Positions 35,072 through 48,090 of a stretch of 64,000 bases of DNA are shown here, in pieces. The position numbers and the translations under genes were made by a program. The stretch is from the NCBI GenBank assembly GCA_051453625.1, contig JBOZIK010000001.1, positions 293,197,497-293,261,496 of the forward strand, given 5' to 3'. The stretch is from Welwitschia mirabilis (taxonomy: Eukaryota > Gnetophyta > Gnetopsida > Welwitschiales). Under the pieces are notes generated by a model. The model was not told where the DNA came from and made no database searches. It was given only the letters and a program-made list of their open reading frames with translations. Within the stretch, counting starts at the first letter, position 1; every line of letters starts with the position of its first letter.

Positions 35072-37250
35072 TTTTGTGATATGAATTTATACAATCCTAA
35101 AATCCTTTAGATAAACCCGTAAATCAAATTACTTATATACAAACACATGCTAATGTAGTCGAGGGTTCATTCAAACATTATAATCCCAATGAAGACACTA
35201 GGATTAGAGTTAAAAAATTGATTTTCAAAGGTATTTTTAGTCTTTTTATCTTTTAATAATTTAAAGTAAATAAAAAGGTAAATGAAATATAAAGTGAAAT
35301 GAGATGAAATACAGATGGAAGTGGAATGGATTCTATTGGATCCTAATTATCCTATCATAAGAACTAGATCTTTATAATTCAAATCAATTAAGAAGAGTAC
35401 TATACTTATTCCTAGTCAATGTGAACTATGAAATGTACTAGATATAATATAGAATGCAATGTGAAATGGAAATGGAATAACAATGCAAACCTAAACTAAC
35501 CAAATCAACCTTAACAAAGGTTGCTCTTATGATCTAAATAAATTATAGAATTGGCACTTAAACTATAACCAACTTAAACCATAAGGGACATAAATAGAAT
35601 TTGAGTAAAAAGAGTGTTTGTATTAATTCATNNNNNNNNNNNNNNNNNNNNNNNNNNNNNNNNNNNNNNNNNNNNNNNNNNNNNNNNNNNNNNNNNNNNN
35701 NNNNNNNNNNNNNNNNNNNNNNNNNNNNNNNCACTTAAACTATAACCAACTTAAACCATAAGGGACATAAATAGAATTTGAGTAAAAAGAGTAATTATAT
35801 TTATTTATAAAACTTTACATCAACTTATAACAAAGTAGCAGCTCCTCAATGAAGGATACTCAACCCAACACTAAAGTGACTTCTCTCTATAGCTATTGAA
35901 TAAACCTCTTGTCCTTTAGTATTCTATAATAAGAATATCAGGGACAAAATATGGTCTAAAAGTGAGAACAAGGAAGGCATTTATAGTTCTACATTGGACG
36001 TTCTAAAACTGTAACTCTAGAAGTTAGAGAAGAAACCCTAGCAACTTAAATTTGGCACATGACCCCATTACAAGATAATTCAGTCCCACTCATACAAAAT
36101 AGTTGTCATTCTAATTGTTATGGAAATGACACTAGGGATAATGCCCCTTAATAATAGATAAATCATCAGCTTTTAGCTCTACAATTTGCCTTATGGTTAG
36201 CTCCAGATGGGTTATCATCCCTCATGTCATGGGGACAACACCTCCCTAGAAAAGATTCTCCATTGTCTTCAAGGTCTAGTCCACATTATTATTGCAATGT
36301 ACTAATACAGTGTTGTTGTCCCATCTATCATGGGGACAATAGTGGAGTCGACNNNNNNNNNNNNNNNNNNNNNNNNNNNNNNNNNNNNNNNNNNNNNNNN
36401 NNNNNNNNNNNNNNNNNNNNNNNNNNNNNNNNNNNNNNNNNNNNNNNNNNNNGTAATTGTATTTATTTCTAAAACTTTACATCAACTTATAACAAAGTAG
36501 CATCTCCTTAATAGAGGATACTCAACCCAATACTAAGGTGACTTCTCTCTATAGCTATTAAATAAACCTCTTGCTTTTTAGTCTTCTAGCATAAGAACAT
36601 CAAGTATAAAATATGGTCTAAAAGTGAGAACAAAAAAGGTATTTATAGTTCTACATTGGAATTTTTAAAACTATAACTCTAGAAGTTAGAGAAGAAATCC
36701 TAGCAACTTAAATTAGGCTCATGACCCCATTACAAGATAATTTAGTCCCATTCATACAAAACAGTTATCATTCTAATTGTTATGGGAATGACACTAGGGA
36801 CAATGCCCCTTATTAATAAATAAATCATCAGATTTTAGCTTTATAATTTGCCTTTTGGTTAGCTCCAGATGGGTTATCGTCCCTCATGTCATGGAGATAA
36901 CACCTCCCTAGAAAAGATTCTCCATTGTCTTCAAGGTCTAGTCCACATTATTATTGCAATGTACTAATATAGTATTGTTGTCCCATCTATCATGGGGACA
37001 ATAGTGGAGACAACCCATTTCTATAGCTTTCTAGCTAGAGTAAATCAGCCTTCTTTATCATTGATCTTTCTCCAACATATTAAGTATCAAAACATGCTTG
37101 AAATACCTCAAAATATGTTAAGAATTACTTGTTTCCATGAATATCCCTTCAACTCTCCATAATCATCAGAATTACATCCAAACATTTAAAAATATTCTGC
37201 AAAATTACTCCAAATTCATCATCTAACTCCTACAAATTAGTATTGTAAAA
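35072..37250 (-). repeat. Family-A 3' LTR (minus), length inflated by gap duplications
   Basis: Apparent length is 2179 bp. It contains two 100-N gaps and two duplicated blocks: 35555-35631 with 35732-35808 (77 bp), and 35791-36352 with 36453-37014 (562 bp each). Subtracting 77+100+562+100 gives 1340 bp, matching the 1346-1349 bp of other family-A LTRs. On the minus strand it starts TTTTACAATACTAATTTG and ends AATTCATATCACAAAA, so both terminal dinucleotides have decayed. Confidence 0.85.
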
Positions 37251-37508
37251 TAGCCTTCTACTTAGCCTTGTTAGTCCCTGACAAAGTAAGTGGTCAACTA
37301 TATTGCAAGCTAATTTAACTAAGATAATAAGCAACTATAAAAATGGAATTCGAGTTTAATTTTATAAAATAGAAAAAGACAACAAAAATCAATTAACTGA
37401 TATAATTACTAATGTATTCATAAGCCTCCTACTTAAACATGTTACAATAGAATGAATGAATGTCATACACATAAACAAATCATAGAATGTAATAATGTTA
37501 GTTTAGAA

Positions 37509-40018
37509 AATGATAATGTGAATGCATAATTTAAAAAAGTAATGCTAAAGCTAATGTGTAAAACTTTAGTAGTAATAATCTTAAAGAATGATGCATAAAA
37601 ATTTCATTAATGTTTTCTACAAGGGGAAAAGTTCAAGAGTAAATATAGAATTTTTCCTTTATATGATCTAAAACATAGGTGACTACTATGCTCCTATTAG
37701 ATAAAGTTCATGAAATTTATTCAAGTAACATGAAATCATATCTAAATGACTTAACATAAATACATATCATGAAAGTTCAAAATGATCCTTTTAAATTTTA
37801 AAATTATAATTTTGTTTTCTTAATATCTTAGAACAAATCTTAGAGAGGTATCCTGCCCTCTCCCCATAGGTGAAGCAAGACATCCCATATTACATAGAGT
37901 GAAAAGGATAACTATCATCCTATCTATTGTGGTAATAATAAACATAGGATAATAGTGGTGAAAGGAGATGTTTATATAGATTAGAATAAATTCAAAAAAG
38001 TTTAAAAAGAAAATAGTGATGGAAAAATAGCAACAAAATAAAAGAAATTTAGAAAGTAAAGAATCGTCTTAAAAAATATAACCATGGGAAAAGAGACTTA
38101 TGAGACGATTATACTGCATTAAGTAAAAGGAAGAAATTTTTAGAATAACTCCTCAAATGTATCCCAAACTCCATGATTATTCAAGATTTTGTAAGTAGAT
38201 GTATGCAAAACCTAAAGCAAAGAAAAGCATAAAATAAAAGGAATACACCAAGAAAAGTGAAAGGAAGGTATCAACTTAAAGTGTTTTTAAAAGAAAAACA
38301 ACCCTTATAAATAAAAAATAAAAGTGAAAATAAAAGTATAACTAAAAAGCTACCAAATGATCAAGTCTTAATTATTATGTAGAAAAATTTACATGAATTA
38401 CTTTAGAAATTCCAAACAAAACAACTAAGAAAAACATAATAAAAATGAACAACTAGGAACATGAAGAATATTGTTTACCTAGCCAAAATTCAACCTTAGC
38501 AAAGCTCCTTGGTATAAATCATAAAATCACCTGATGATTATGTATAACATAATGTAAAGATTTATAAAGTTTCACTTGAATAGGCAATGATTATGACAAT
38601 TTCAAGTATGTATAATGTTATCAAATAAAAAATGATAAGATAAAAAGATATTAAAATAGGAATTTACAAGCTATCATCTCAAAACAATAGTAGAATCTAA
38701 AAAAGTNNNNNNNNNNNNNNNNNNNNNNNNNNNNNNNNNNNNNNNNNNNNNNNNNNNNNNNNNNNNNNNNNNNNNNNNNNNNNNNNNNNNNNNNNNNNNN
38801 NNNNNNAATGATAATGTGAATGCATAATTTTAGAAAGTAATGCTAAAGCTGATGTGTAAAACTTAAGTAGTAATAATCTCAAAGAATGATGCATGACAAT
38901 TTCATTAATGTTTTCTACAAGGGTAAAAGTGCAAGAGTAAATATAGAATTTTTCCTTTATATGATCTGAAACATAGCTGACTACTGTGTTCCTATTAGAT
39001 AAATTTCATGAAATTTATTTAAGTAACATGAAATCATATCTAAATGACTTATCATAAATATATATCATGAAATTTCAAAATGATCCTTTTAAATTTTAAA
39101 ATTATAATTTTGTTTTCTTAATATCTTATAAGAAATCTTAGAGAGGTATCCTACCCTCTCCCCATAGGTGAAGCAAGACATCCCATATTACATAGAGTAA
39201 AAAGGATAACTATCATCCTATCTATTGTGGGAATAATAGACATAAGATAATAGTGGTGAAATGAGATGTTTAGATAGATTAGAATAAATTCAAAAAAGTT
39301 TAAAAAGAAAATAGTGATGGAAAAACAGCAACAAAATAGAAAAAGTTAGAAAGTAAAGAATCATCTTAAAAAATATAACCATGGAAAAAGAAACTTATGA
39401 GACCATTATACTCCATTAAGTAAAAGGAATAAATTCTTAGAATAACTCCTCAAATGTATCCCTAACTCCATGATTATTCAAGATTTCATAAGTAGATGTA
39501 TGCAAAACCAAAAGTAAATAAAAGCATAAAATAAAAGGAATACACCCAGCAAAGTGAAAGGAAGGCATCAAATTAAAGTGTTTAAAAGAAAAACAACCCT
39601 TATAAATAAAAAATAAAAGTAAAAATAAAATTATAACTAGAAAGCTACCAAATGATCAAGTCTTAATTATTATTTAGAAAAAAATTATTATGTAGAAAAA
39701 TATACATGAATTACTTTGGAAATTCCAAACAAAACAACTAAGAAAAACATAATAAAAATGGACAACTAGGAACATGAAGAATATTATTTACCTACCCAAA
39801 ATTCAACCATAGCAAAGCCCCTTGGTAGAAATCATAAAATCACTTGATGATTATGCATGACATAATGTAAAGATTTATAAAGTTCCACTTGAATAGGTAA
39901 TGATTATGACAATTCAAGTATGTATAATGTTATCAAATAAGAAATGATAAGATAAAAAGCTATTAAAATAGGAATTTACAAGCTATCATCTCAAAACAAT
40001 ACTAGAATATAAAAAAGT
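37509..40018. repeat. Gap-flanking duplicated block (1198 and 1212 bp)
   Basis: 37509-38706 and 38807-40018 match nearly throughout around exactly 100 N. The second copy has a small local duplication near 39675. Both contain the hairpin formed by CTATCATCCTAT (37912-37923) and ATAGGATAATAG (37944-37955). Confidence 0.8.
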
Positions 40019-40084
40019 AAAGTGATCATGTGGAAGTAATAGAAATAACTAAATAAAATAAGTCTAGAAAATAAGTAATGCCTC

Positions 40085-40335
40085 TAATGACACCACTATC
40101 AGAGGAGTAAAAATCAACATAGCATGGCCAACTAACCCCCTAGTAGAGCTTTTACATCTATCATATCACACTACCAAAGGCTTATCTTGGGAATATTTGC
40201 CTTAATGTGCTTGTGGTAGGATATCATGAGGGCCACATTTTGAGATATAACATGAAAAAGAATGGCCGTTATTATTTTTTCCTTGCTTTCTTTCTTTCTC
40301 TTATTCTTTTTTCCTTCTTCTTTTTTTTCTTTTTA
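40085..40335 (-). other. Conserved non-coding block plus CT/GA tract
   Basis: The reverse complement carries CCCTAGT/ACTAGGGGGTTAGTTGG-type sequence and GGCCATGCTATG, matching 18997-19040, next to a pyrimidine-rich tract (40284-40335) equivalent to the purine microsatellite at 18803. It is the inverted counterpart of the shared A/B block. Confidence 0.6.
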
Positions 40336-41230
40336 AGTGGATTTCACATAACCAAATACTTATAAGAATAAAATTAAAGTAATGAGATAAGTAACAAAGT
40401 AGGAACATGCAAAAACAACTAGCTACTTATACCATTGGAATAGAATAAAAGAACTAAGGCATCTTACTTCAAAATGAAGTCCAGAGATATATGAATGTCT
40501 AAAGATTGGATGAAGCTAATATTATCATTTAAAATTCCCAAGTAAAATCTTTACTAATTATGTTAACTTCATAAAGTAAAACATTAGTTAAGTTAAATAT
40601 GTTTAATTAATAGTATGATGTTTACCAAAAGAATTAGCTAAAGAAGAATCTAGATAATGGTAAGAAAAATCCAAGGCAAGTGATTTTATCATGTTCAAGG
40701 ATTAATAGATAAATATTTTAATGATTTTTAACCTTTTATCCATAAACTTCTAAATTTTCAAGTGTTTAGGTTGAAAGTTTCAACTGATCCATTTAAAGAT
40801 GTACTTTTTCTGAAAGATAATAACCTAATTATTGATAAGCTTAACTAGTTATGTAAAAAGTACACTTGAGTATTTGTATTTTTCAAAAAAATAAAGGCCA
40901 AACCAAATAGAAACCAATTGATAAAATATAAAACATATGTAATTATTTTGGAGTAAAATTAATTAGAGGTGAAGAGAGTAAAATGATAAAACATATGTAT
41001 TTTCAAATCCAAATAAGAGCTAAAGAAGTGATAAATTTCATTAACAAATAATCTCTTATTAAAAAATTATAAATCATAAGTATCATTATATAATTTATTC
41101 AAGATACAACTCAAAGTATGGATTCAAAAAGTTTTTAAGGGCTTTTAAAAATGTTTAAAAAGATTGAGAAGCTCCTTAAAATTTAACTTTAATCATGGAT
41201 TACCATTAAAAAGATAAGGCATACTCCAAT

Positions 41231-42669
41231 TTAAAATTCTAGTATATTATAAGCCAAACTTTTAAAAAGAATAATCATTAAAAGCACAAGGTAAAGTAGA
41301 CTTGGTAGAAAAAGAAAGAATGTTACTTTAAGTATCACATGAATATTTAAAAGGGAGATATTGAAAGATAGGATAAATAGACTCTTCAAAATTATGAGTT
41401 TCATAAAAGTCAAGGAAAGGAACATGGCTTTGAAAATTACATGAAGTTTCAAATAGAAGAAATGGAAAAAGTTTATCATAATCAAGGTCATAAGGTAATG
41501 TAAAAGTAGAAGTAGAAGTAGAAGGAAGGATATGATTTGAAGTTGTGCTTGAAGGCATAAGTGGAAAAGATGTATAAGTAGGGGTAAAATAAATAAGTCT
41601 ATCCTTTATGAAGTTTGAATGAATCTCTATAGGTCCTTCATTATGATTAGTTTCTTCACTATTGTCTTTATCATTATTTCATTAGATTATTTCTTTACTT
41701 TTCTTATCATTGTTCATGACTATATCTTCCATCTCTATATTATTATCATTGTTTCATCAAAAATATCATTAATAGAAATGATAGCATCATCTTCATCATT
41801 GATTAAAATTCTTTTAGATTTTTCATGAATTGATTCCTCATTCTGATTAGCTAGTAGTAAATTAATGGTAGGAATAATATCTAATACCTCAATATCATTT
41901 AATAAATGGTCATCCTCATCTTTATCATTAAAAGATTAAGTTAAGTTATTATTATCTTCCCTTTTCTTGTTTCCTAAGGAGTAGGATGTTGAAGTTTAAT
42001 GCAAAATTTTATCATCTATTTGAAAGTAAGAATCATTATTTCTATCTAATTTCTCCTTATTTTCCTCAAGGTCAGATGAAGTAGGATAGTTTTGAGGATG
42101 TTGTGTTGTAAAAGAACCATGATTTTTTCATAAGATTTGTTGCAAGATTTAAACTACGTTTTTGAGATTCTTATTGGTGTTTTCTTGGTTTTTTTTCATT
42201 TGTTAGTCATCTCTCTTAATGGATCATTTTCTTTCTCATAGTAGGTCATGGAAGATGGTTCTTCTTCATAGTGATACATGGAAGATGATTAGGATTAATA
42301 AAAATGATTGTAGAAAGTTATCTGAATGAGGTGGAATCCCTAAAATGTGGACAATCTTCATTGTCATTTCTATATGAGGTTTAAAAAGAAGGGAAAAAAG
42401 AATAAGAAGTTTAAAAAGAGGAAGGGACCTAATTCCTACTCTCAACAACATTGTATTGTTTTTCCTCTTTTAAAAACCTCTTGAAGTTCTTTATCACTAT
42501 AAAGGGCATAATATTTGACATTTTTCCTTCTTTTACAAAGATCTATCGAAGTGTTTTCTTACTATTATCCTCAAAAGTTTTTAAGTTTCTTCTTCTTTTA
42601 GAAAGAGTTTCCCCAAAGTTCCTTCTATCACTATTTATTAAAGTAATTGAAAAGAATGAAATAATATAA
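41231..42669 (-). pseudogene. Decayed family-A reading frame of unknown function (inverted copy)
   Basis: The minus strand from about 42669 to 41231 repeats the order seen at 16155-17883: VVESRN, then RDSTSF, an acidic run with YYEKENDPLREMTN, then INDEDDAIIS, then the Ser/Thr-rich tail at 41558-41328 (start MPSSTTSNHILP). The tail aligns with that of the + copy over about 75 residues with the same spacing. Its function is unknown; it is broken by stops and frameshifts. Confidence 0.5.
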
Positions 42670-43442
42670 GTTAGTTCAAGATGGTAAAAAAGATAAGTAC
42701 ACAATGAAGATTAAGTTCTTTTCTTTTTGATGTTTCATCATTTTATCAAAATTATTGATCCTTAGCATTTAAAAGGTGTGTATTGGTTGTTTATATTAAC
42801 TGATATGAAAATAACTAACAGAATGACTACAAAGAAGGAAAAAAAATTTAATTCTAAAATAAAAATAGAAAATAATTCTTGGAATTTACATACCTATGAT
42901 GTGCATACTTGGATTTTGTTCAAAGTCAAATAATCCTTCTCTGATATGTTCTTCAATTAAGTTTTACTTCCTCTAATATTTTGTCTTTCTACTAGAATTC
43001 ACTATGTTCCTACGTGCTTAGACAACAAATAAAAAACTAAAATAGACTATCATCCATCTATTCATGAGAACAAGAGGGAGGATGATGATCATAGTCATAG
43101 AAAAAGAAAACTTAGAAAAATTGACAAAGATGTAAAAATAGACTGTCGCCTATGTTATTATAGGAATGACAAAGAAGATGATAGTAACTTATTTATTGAA
43201 CTATGAATAGAAGAAAAAATGGTAAAAGCAAAAATTATTTTTAAATTTATAAAACTATCATGCCCAATGTCATTGGGATGACTCAGAGAATGACAAAATT
43301 TCTAAAAACTATGGAAAATAAAAATTTGCTAAAATAAACTTATTCTAAGTTATGCTAAAAATACAATACTAATTTAAATAAAGAACCTAGGTAGAAACTT
43401 TGAGATACTTATTTGGTTAATGATAATTCTCTAGAACCTTGT

Positions 43443-43468
43443 AGCCTTTTCCAAGAAAAACATAAACA
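43443..43468 (-). other. Primer-binding site, Athila/Tat type (decayed)
   Basis: The minus strand reads TGTTTATGTTTTTCTTGG then AAAAGGCTA after the LTR. The segment corresponds to the PBS at 15518-15541 with further changes. It is identified by position and by the CTTGGAAAAGGC core. Confidence 0.5.
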
Positions 43469-44814
43469 TTTTATAGTATGAATTTATGCAATCCTAAAGT
43501 CCTTTAGATAAACTTGTAAATCAAATTAGTTACAAAAAATCATGTGCTAGTATAGACAAGAGTTCACTTTAATGTCATAATTATAATGAAGGCACTAGGC
43601 TTAGAGTTAAAAAATTAGTTTCTAAAGGTATTTTTAATCTTTTTATCTTTTCATAACTGAAATTAAATAATAAGTTAAATGCAATAAAAAGAAAAATTAG
43701 ATGAAATTCAAATGAAAGTGGAATAGATTCTATTAGATCCTAATTCTCCTATCATAAGAACTAGCTCTTTATAATTAAAATTAATTAAGAAGAGTACTGT
43801 ACTTACTCCTAATCAATTTGAACTATAAAATGTACTAAATAGAATATAGAATGAAATGTAAAATAAAAATGTAATAACAATGCAAACCAAAACTAGCCAA
43901 ATCAATCTTGATAAAGGTTGCCCTTATGATCTAAATAAATTATAGAATTATCACTTTAAATATAACCAACTTAAAACATAAGGGACATAAATAGAATTTG
44001 AGTGAAAAGAGTAATTGTATTAATTCATAGAACTTTACATCCACTTATAATAAAGTAGTATCTCCTCAATGGAGGATATTTAGCAGAACACCCAAGTGAC
44101 TTCTCTCTGTAGCTATTAGATGAACCTCTTATTATTTAGTCTTCAATCATAAGAACATTGGATACAAAAGATGGTCTGAAAGTGAGAAAAAGGCAGGTAT
44201 TTATAGTTTTACATCAGAAGTTCTAGAACTATAACCTAAAAGTTAAAGAAGAAACCCTAGCAGCTCAAGCTGGGTGCATGACCCCATTATAGGATAATTC
44301 AGTCCTATATAAAATAGTTGTTATCTTGACTATTAGGGAAATGATACTAAGGATGATGCCTCTTAATAATAGATAAATCATTAGCTTTCAGCTCTAGAAT
44401 TAGCCCTATAGTTGTCTCTAAATGGGTTGTCATCCCTCGTGTTATGGGACGACAATGAGAATGACATATCCCTAGAAAAGATTCTCTATTAGCTTTAAGC
44501 TGTAGTCCACATTGATATTGTAATATGCTAATATAGTTCTATTGTCCCATTTGTTGTGGGGATGATAGTGGGGACAACACCATTCCATAGCTCTCTAGCT
44601 AGAGTAAATTAGCCTTCTTCATCACTAATCTTCTTTCAACATACTAAGTGTTAGAACATTCTTGAAATGCCTTCAAATATGTCAAGAATTATATGTTTTC
44701 ATGATCATCCCATTGACTCTTCATAATCATCAGAATTACATCCAAACTTGTATAAATTTCCTATAAAAGTACTCTAAATACACCATTAAATTCCTAAAAA
44801 TTAACATCACAACA
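43469..44814 (-). repeat. Family-A 5' LTR (minus)
   Basis: 1346 bp. On the minus strand it begins TGTTGTGATGTTAATTT and ends CATACTATAAAA. It retains TATAAATA (44198-44205, minus) and palindromes near 44420-44460 and 44540-44575. Confidence 0.9.
44198..44205 (-). promoter_or_regulatory. LTR TATA box
   Basis: TATTTATA on the plus strand gives TATAAATA in element orientation, at the same distance from the LTR start as in the other copies. Confidence 0.45.
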
Positions 44815-44819
44815 CTCAA

Positions 44820-46205
44820 CACTCCTTCATTATATTATTTAAGTTTTTATATAAAATAGAAGGAAGAGATGGCTCAAGAAAAAGAAAAGAACTAAAAATT
44901 AAAAGTAAAAGAATAATAATTATTATAGAAAAGGTCAGAAAAATAAGAAAAGACATGAATTGATAGAGGAGATAAAACTTCAAATAGAGAGAGTAAAGTG
45001 CTAGAACTATAGTATTCTACTCATTCTATACCATTATCATAGTATAAGAATTCATCTCTATGATGAGTCATGAGTGCTCCACCACACTTTTTGTACTAGA
45101 ATTTCATATATGGTACTATCTTAATATGTCAAATTTCTTATACTAAGATACTATCATCTTCTTCTATTACTTAATCTTCCTATTCTTCTAGAGTCATAGT
45201 GAGACTTTAGGGTATACTAAGTCTAATTTAAATTAGTAACATCCACTATTTATCTTTATCTTTTATACTTTGTTCACCTCCATCACTATCATTAGTAATA
45301 AAAGGAAAAATATATTGGTTATATTAGGTAGTTATATTAATTAATGTAAAACTATTTTTCTGATTAGTATAAAAAATTGTGACTAAAATTGTGGACTTTT
45401 TTTTTCTAATGTGCAAAACTCTTTATAACATATTATGTTTTTTTTCCTTTTTTTGATATTTTTATAGTGGAAATGTTTCATATTTGTATCATATAGCAAG
45501 TGGGTTTTCATGCTTTCATAATTTAGTTAAATAAATTTCATTTTCTCATATTTATTGTATGAAGTATTAGCAATGTTATATCCTTTAAAGTTGTAATAAA
45601 GAAATATTTGTAGTTATTCCTAAACTATTATAAGCTATAGAACTAAATAATTTTATAGTTTAACATTTTCTATATTTATTTAAATATTCTACTTATATAT
45701 CATGATATCATAGAGGATGAAGAAGTTTACAAGAAGTACTAATTTATGTAGATCATCAAAAAAGATTTAGTTATTAGTAATGATAGAAAGAGAGATTATT
45801 TCATCTATTTCATATGTAGTGATGACTAATAACATATCAAGTAAATAAAAGTTAACATATTATATGATTTTTGTAGGCCTTGAATGAAGTCTAATGCTTA
45901 GATACATAAGGGATAAATTAATAAAATGCATGACTAGATTAGATGAGAAATTAGTTAAGTCAAAGAGATTGAACACATGCTAGATAGAGGAACTAGAATT
46001 AGTTATAAGAAATCAACAAGCTTCATCCTAAGGTCAAATACCTAGTCAAAATAAGGAATCTTAATCTTTAGGTGGTCAATTAGGTCTAGTATGATATGGA
46101 AAACCTACTCTTACTATTTGATAGATAAGAAATTGATCATATAAAAACCCTTTAGTAACTTAGTTTAATGATGAGGTTAACTAGCTTAAAATCAAAGTTA
46201 CCCAA
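44820..46205. other. Unassigned AT-rich stretch
   Basis: No LTR, gag or pol is readable. It includes an A/G-rich run at about 44860-45000. I see no open frame above chance and nothing shared with 33003-35066. Confidence 0.4.
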
Positions 46206-46826
46206 AAAAAGGGGTTGATGAGCTTTTAGTATAAGCTTAACTACAACTACAATAGGTTATTAAAAAGTTAAATATGATAATTTTCAAGAGAATTATAAGG
46301 TAATACAATCATTTTTATCTTTCCAATAACATATTTCGTCAAAATGTAACTCACAAGATTTTGGATTCATAATTTATATAATCAAAACACTATTATACTT
46401 TTCAAGAACTTTTGACTCTTTATTTCTTAAATATAATTGTAATATTACATACCCTTATTTTATCTTTCTTTCTTATAATATTCATTCATATTATAGAAGA
46501 TGGTTTATTACTTACTTAAAGGCTAAGAATTATCAAAAAAAGAAAAATCATTATACCAAGGTAAAGGATTATCACAAAGTCCCATGGGAGTGAGTGATGG
46601 AAAGCACTCCATGATAAATGAAAATAGAAGTGTTTTCATTTGTATTGTATGTTTCTTTGGGCCTATTAATTTTTATTATTATTACTAGAAATAATATTTA
46701 CATAATTTAGCTATTATTAATTACAATTATTTAAACATGTAAATGTTATTAAATGATTAAAAGTGATAATACCTTTATTACTATCTTATTTAACATTTCC
46801 CTTTAGAATAGGTAATTGTTTCATGC
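46206..46826 (+). repeat. Copia-type LTR fragment interrupted by the family-B element
   Basis: It aligns with 28700-29300. The homology stops where family B inserts (46827), close to where the other copy reaches its PBS. I do not see copia sequence resuming after the far target duplication at 55345, so this may be a solo or truncated LTR. Confidence 0.5.
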
Positions 46827-47059
46827 TATTGTGCTGCCAATTTGTAATTATTTGATTGAGTTTTATGAGCTATTTCATAGGATATTTAAATAGGTTTAGG
46901 TATAATTCTGAGGATTTTGGATAAATAGTAGATCTTAAAAATGTATAATTATTAGTAATATTTAATGTATTTATGGTACATTCTAATAGTCATGTCTATG
47001 GAAGGAGATTTCTAATAGAAAATGCTAAGCTTTTATTGACTTGAATAATAAAGAAGAGC

Positions 47060-47212
47060 GTCATCCCCTATGTTGTATCCACAATCAGTAGGATAATGAC
47101 ACATTAACTACTAATGTGGACTACTAAATCATCTGATGAGTCATCCGATAAGTCACTTTTTATAATGAACTATCATCTCCCATGTTGTCTAGATAATAGT
47201 TAGGATGATAGT
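47060..47212. repeat. Two palindrome modules in the family-B 5' LTR
   Basis: At 47060-47100 three nested helices are visible: GTCAT/ATGAC, CCTA/TAGG and TTGT/ACAA around an ATCC loop. At 47169-47212, ACTATCATC pairs exactly with GATGATAGT. The two are about 100 bp apart, the spacing also seen in the 3' LTR. Confidence 0.75.
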
Positions 47213-47334
47213 AATATTGTAACTGACTCTAATAGCTGATCTTTAATCATTTCATTTGTTTCTTATCTATATAAGAGTGTGTTTGTAGAGTGTCTTTTGT
47301 TTGTCATTTTTTTCTATGATTTGTTATAAATAAG

Positions 47335-47342
47335 TACCCCTT
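47335..47342 (+). promoter_or_regulatory. LTR TATA box
   Basis: TATAAATA is followed by a C/T-rich stretch. The same box is in the 3' LTR at 54757-54764. Confidence 0.5.
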
Positions 47343-47911
47343 CAACTCTTCTCTCTATCTTCATGACACCAAAAATTCTCATCATAGGAGATTAAGGATA
47401 TGAGATCCATCTCAAGTGTTATAGAAATATGTTTTCTTAGTGGATGGCTATGTACCCTCCATTAAGGTCTAGCTATTTTATAAGCTAGGTATTATTACTT
47501 TTTAACATAAACTCTATTTTCATGTTAGCATATTAGTTTGTTAAATGTCCATTATGGTTTATGTTGTCCTTGATTTGGTAACAATTTCTTAGATGATATA
47601 TATCATCAATGAAAGCCTTTGTTAAGGCTAAAAGCAAGTAACTTAGTTTCATTTTTCATTACATGTAGAGTAGTTTCATTTTTCATTTGCATTACATATT
47701 TTATTTCTTTTATTATTGTTTAAGTTTTGGTTACCTTATTTCTTTGTCAAAAGCAATACAAATCTCATCTTATAGTCCTCAATGAGAATATGACATTCAG
47801 GTTAACTCCTACTCATACTAGTGTGTTGTATTATATAAGATATCTATTCTATTTATGAAATGATAGAATCTTTTTAAGTATAAAACACTTGCATAAATCC
47901 ATACCACAATA

Positions 47912-47936
47912 AATTGGCACCATTACTAAGGAAAGG
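47912..47936 (+). other. Primer-binding site, Athila/Tat (tRNA-Asp) type
   Basis: TTGGCACCATTACTAAGGA lies two bases after the LTR end. It equals TTGGCGCCGTTGCCGGGGA with transitions, mainly at CpG and other G/C positions. This is the clearest evidence for the Athila/Tat assignment outside the coding region. Confidence 0.8.
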
Positions 47937-48090
47937 CTACTGAGGAGTATAAATATTATGATCATTTGGGTGAGTATATCAAATTTCTATTTGATCATTT
48001 ATTCTTAATAATATTGTATATTATTTAGGAACCATAGGTTTTATTTGTAGTTTTTAAGTTTCAATATCAATTTTAATTTTCATTTTAAAA

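Larger units (their letters stand above)
35072..44814 (-). mobile_element. Family-A LTR retrotransposon, complete structure, inverted copy
   Basis: On the minus strand: 5' LTR 44814-43469, PBS 43468-43443, decayed reading frame, purine tract and conserved block, PPT, 3' LTR 37250-35072. A perfect 5-bp target duplication CTCAA flanks it (35067-35071 and 44815-44819). Its apparent 9.7 kb is inflated by three gaps with duplicated flanks (two in the 3' LTR, one at 38707-38806). It is the same family as 14169-21994, with the same decayed frame and no readable pol. Confidence 0.9.
46827..47911 (+). repeat. Family-B 5' LTR
   Basis: 1085 bp against 1088 bp for the partner (which includes a 69-N gap). 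Its first dinucleotide decayed to TA and it ends CCACAATA. It shares its first about 150 bp and its last about 100 bp in outline with family A. TATAAATA is at 47335-47342. Palindromes lie at 47060-47100 and 47169-47212. Confidence 0.9.
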
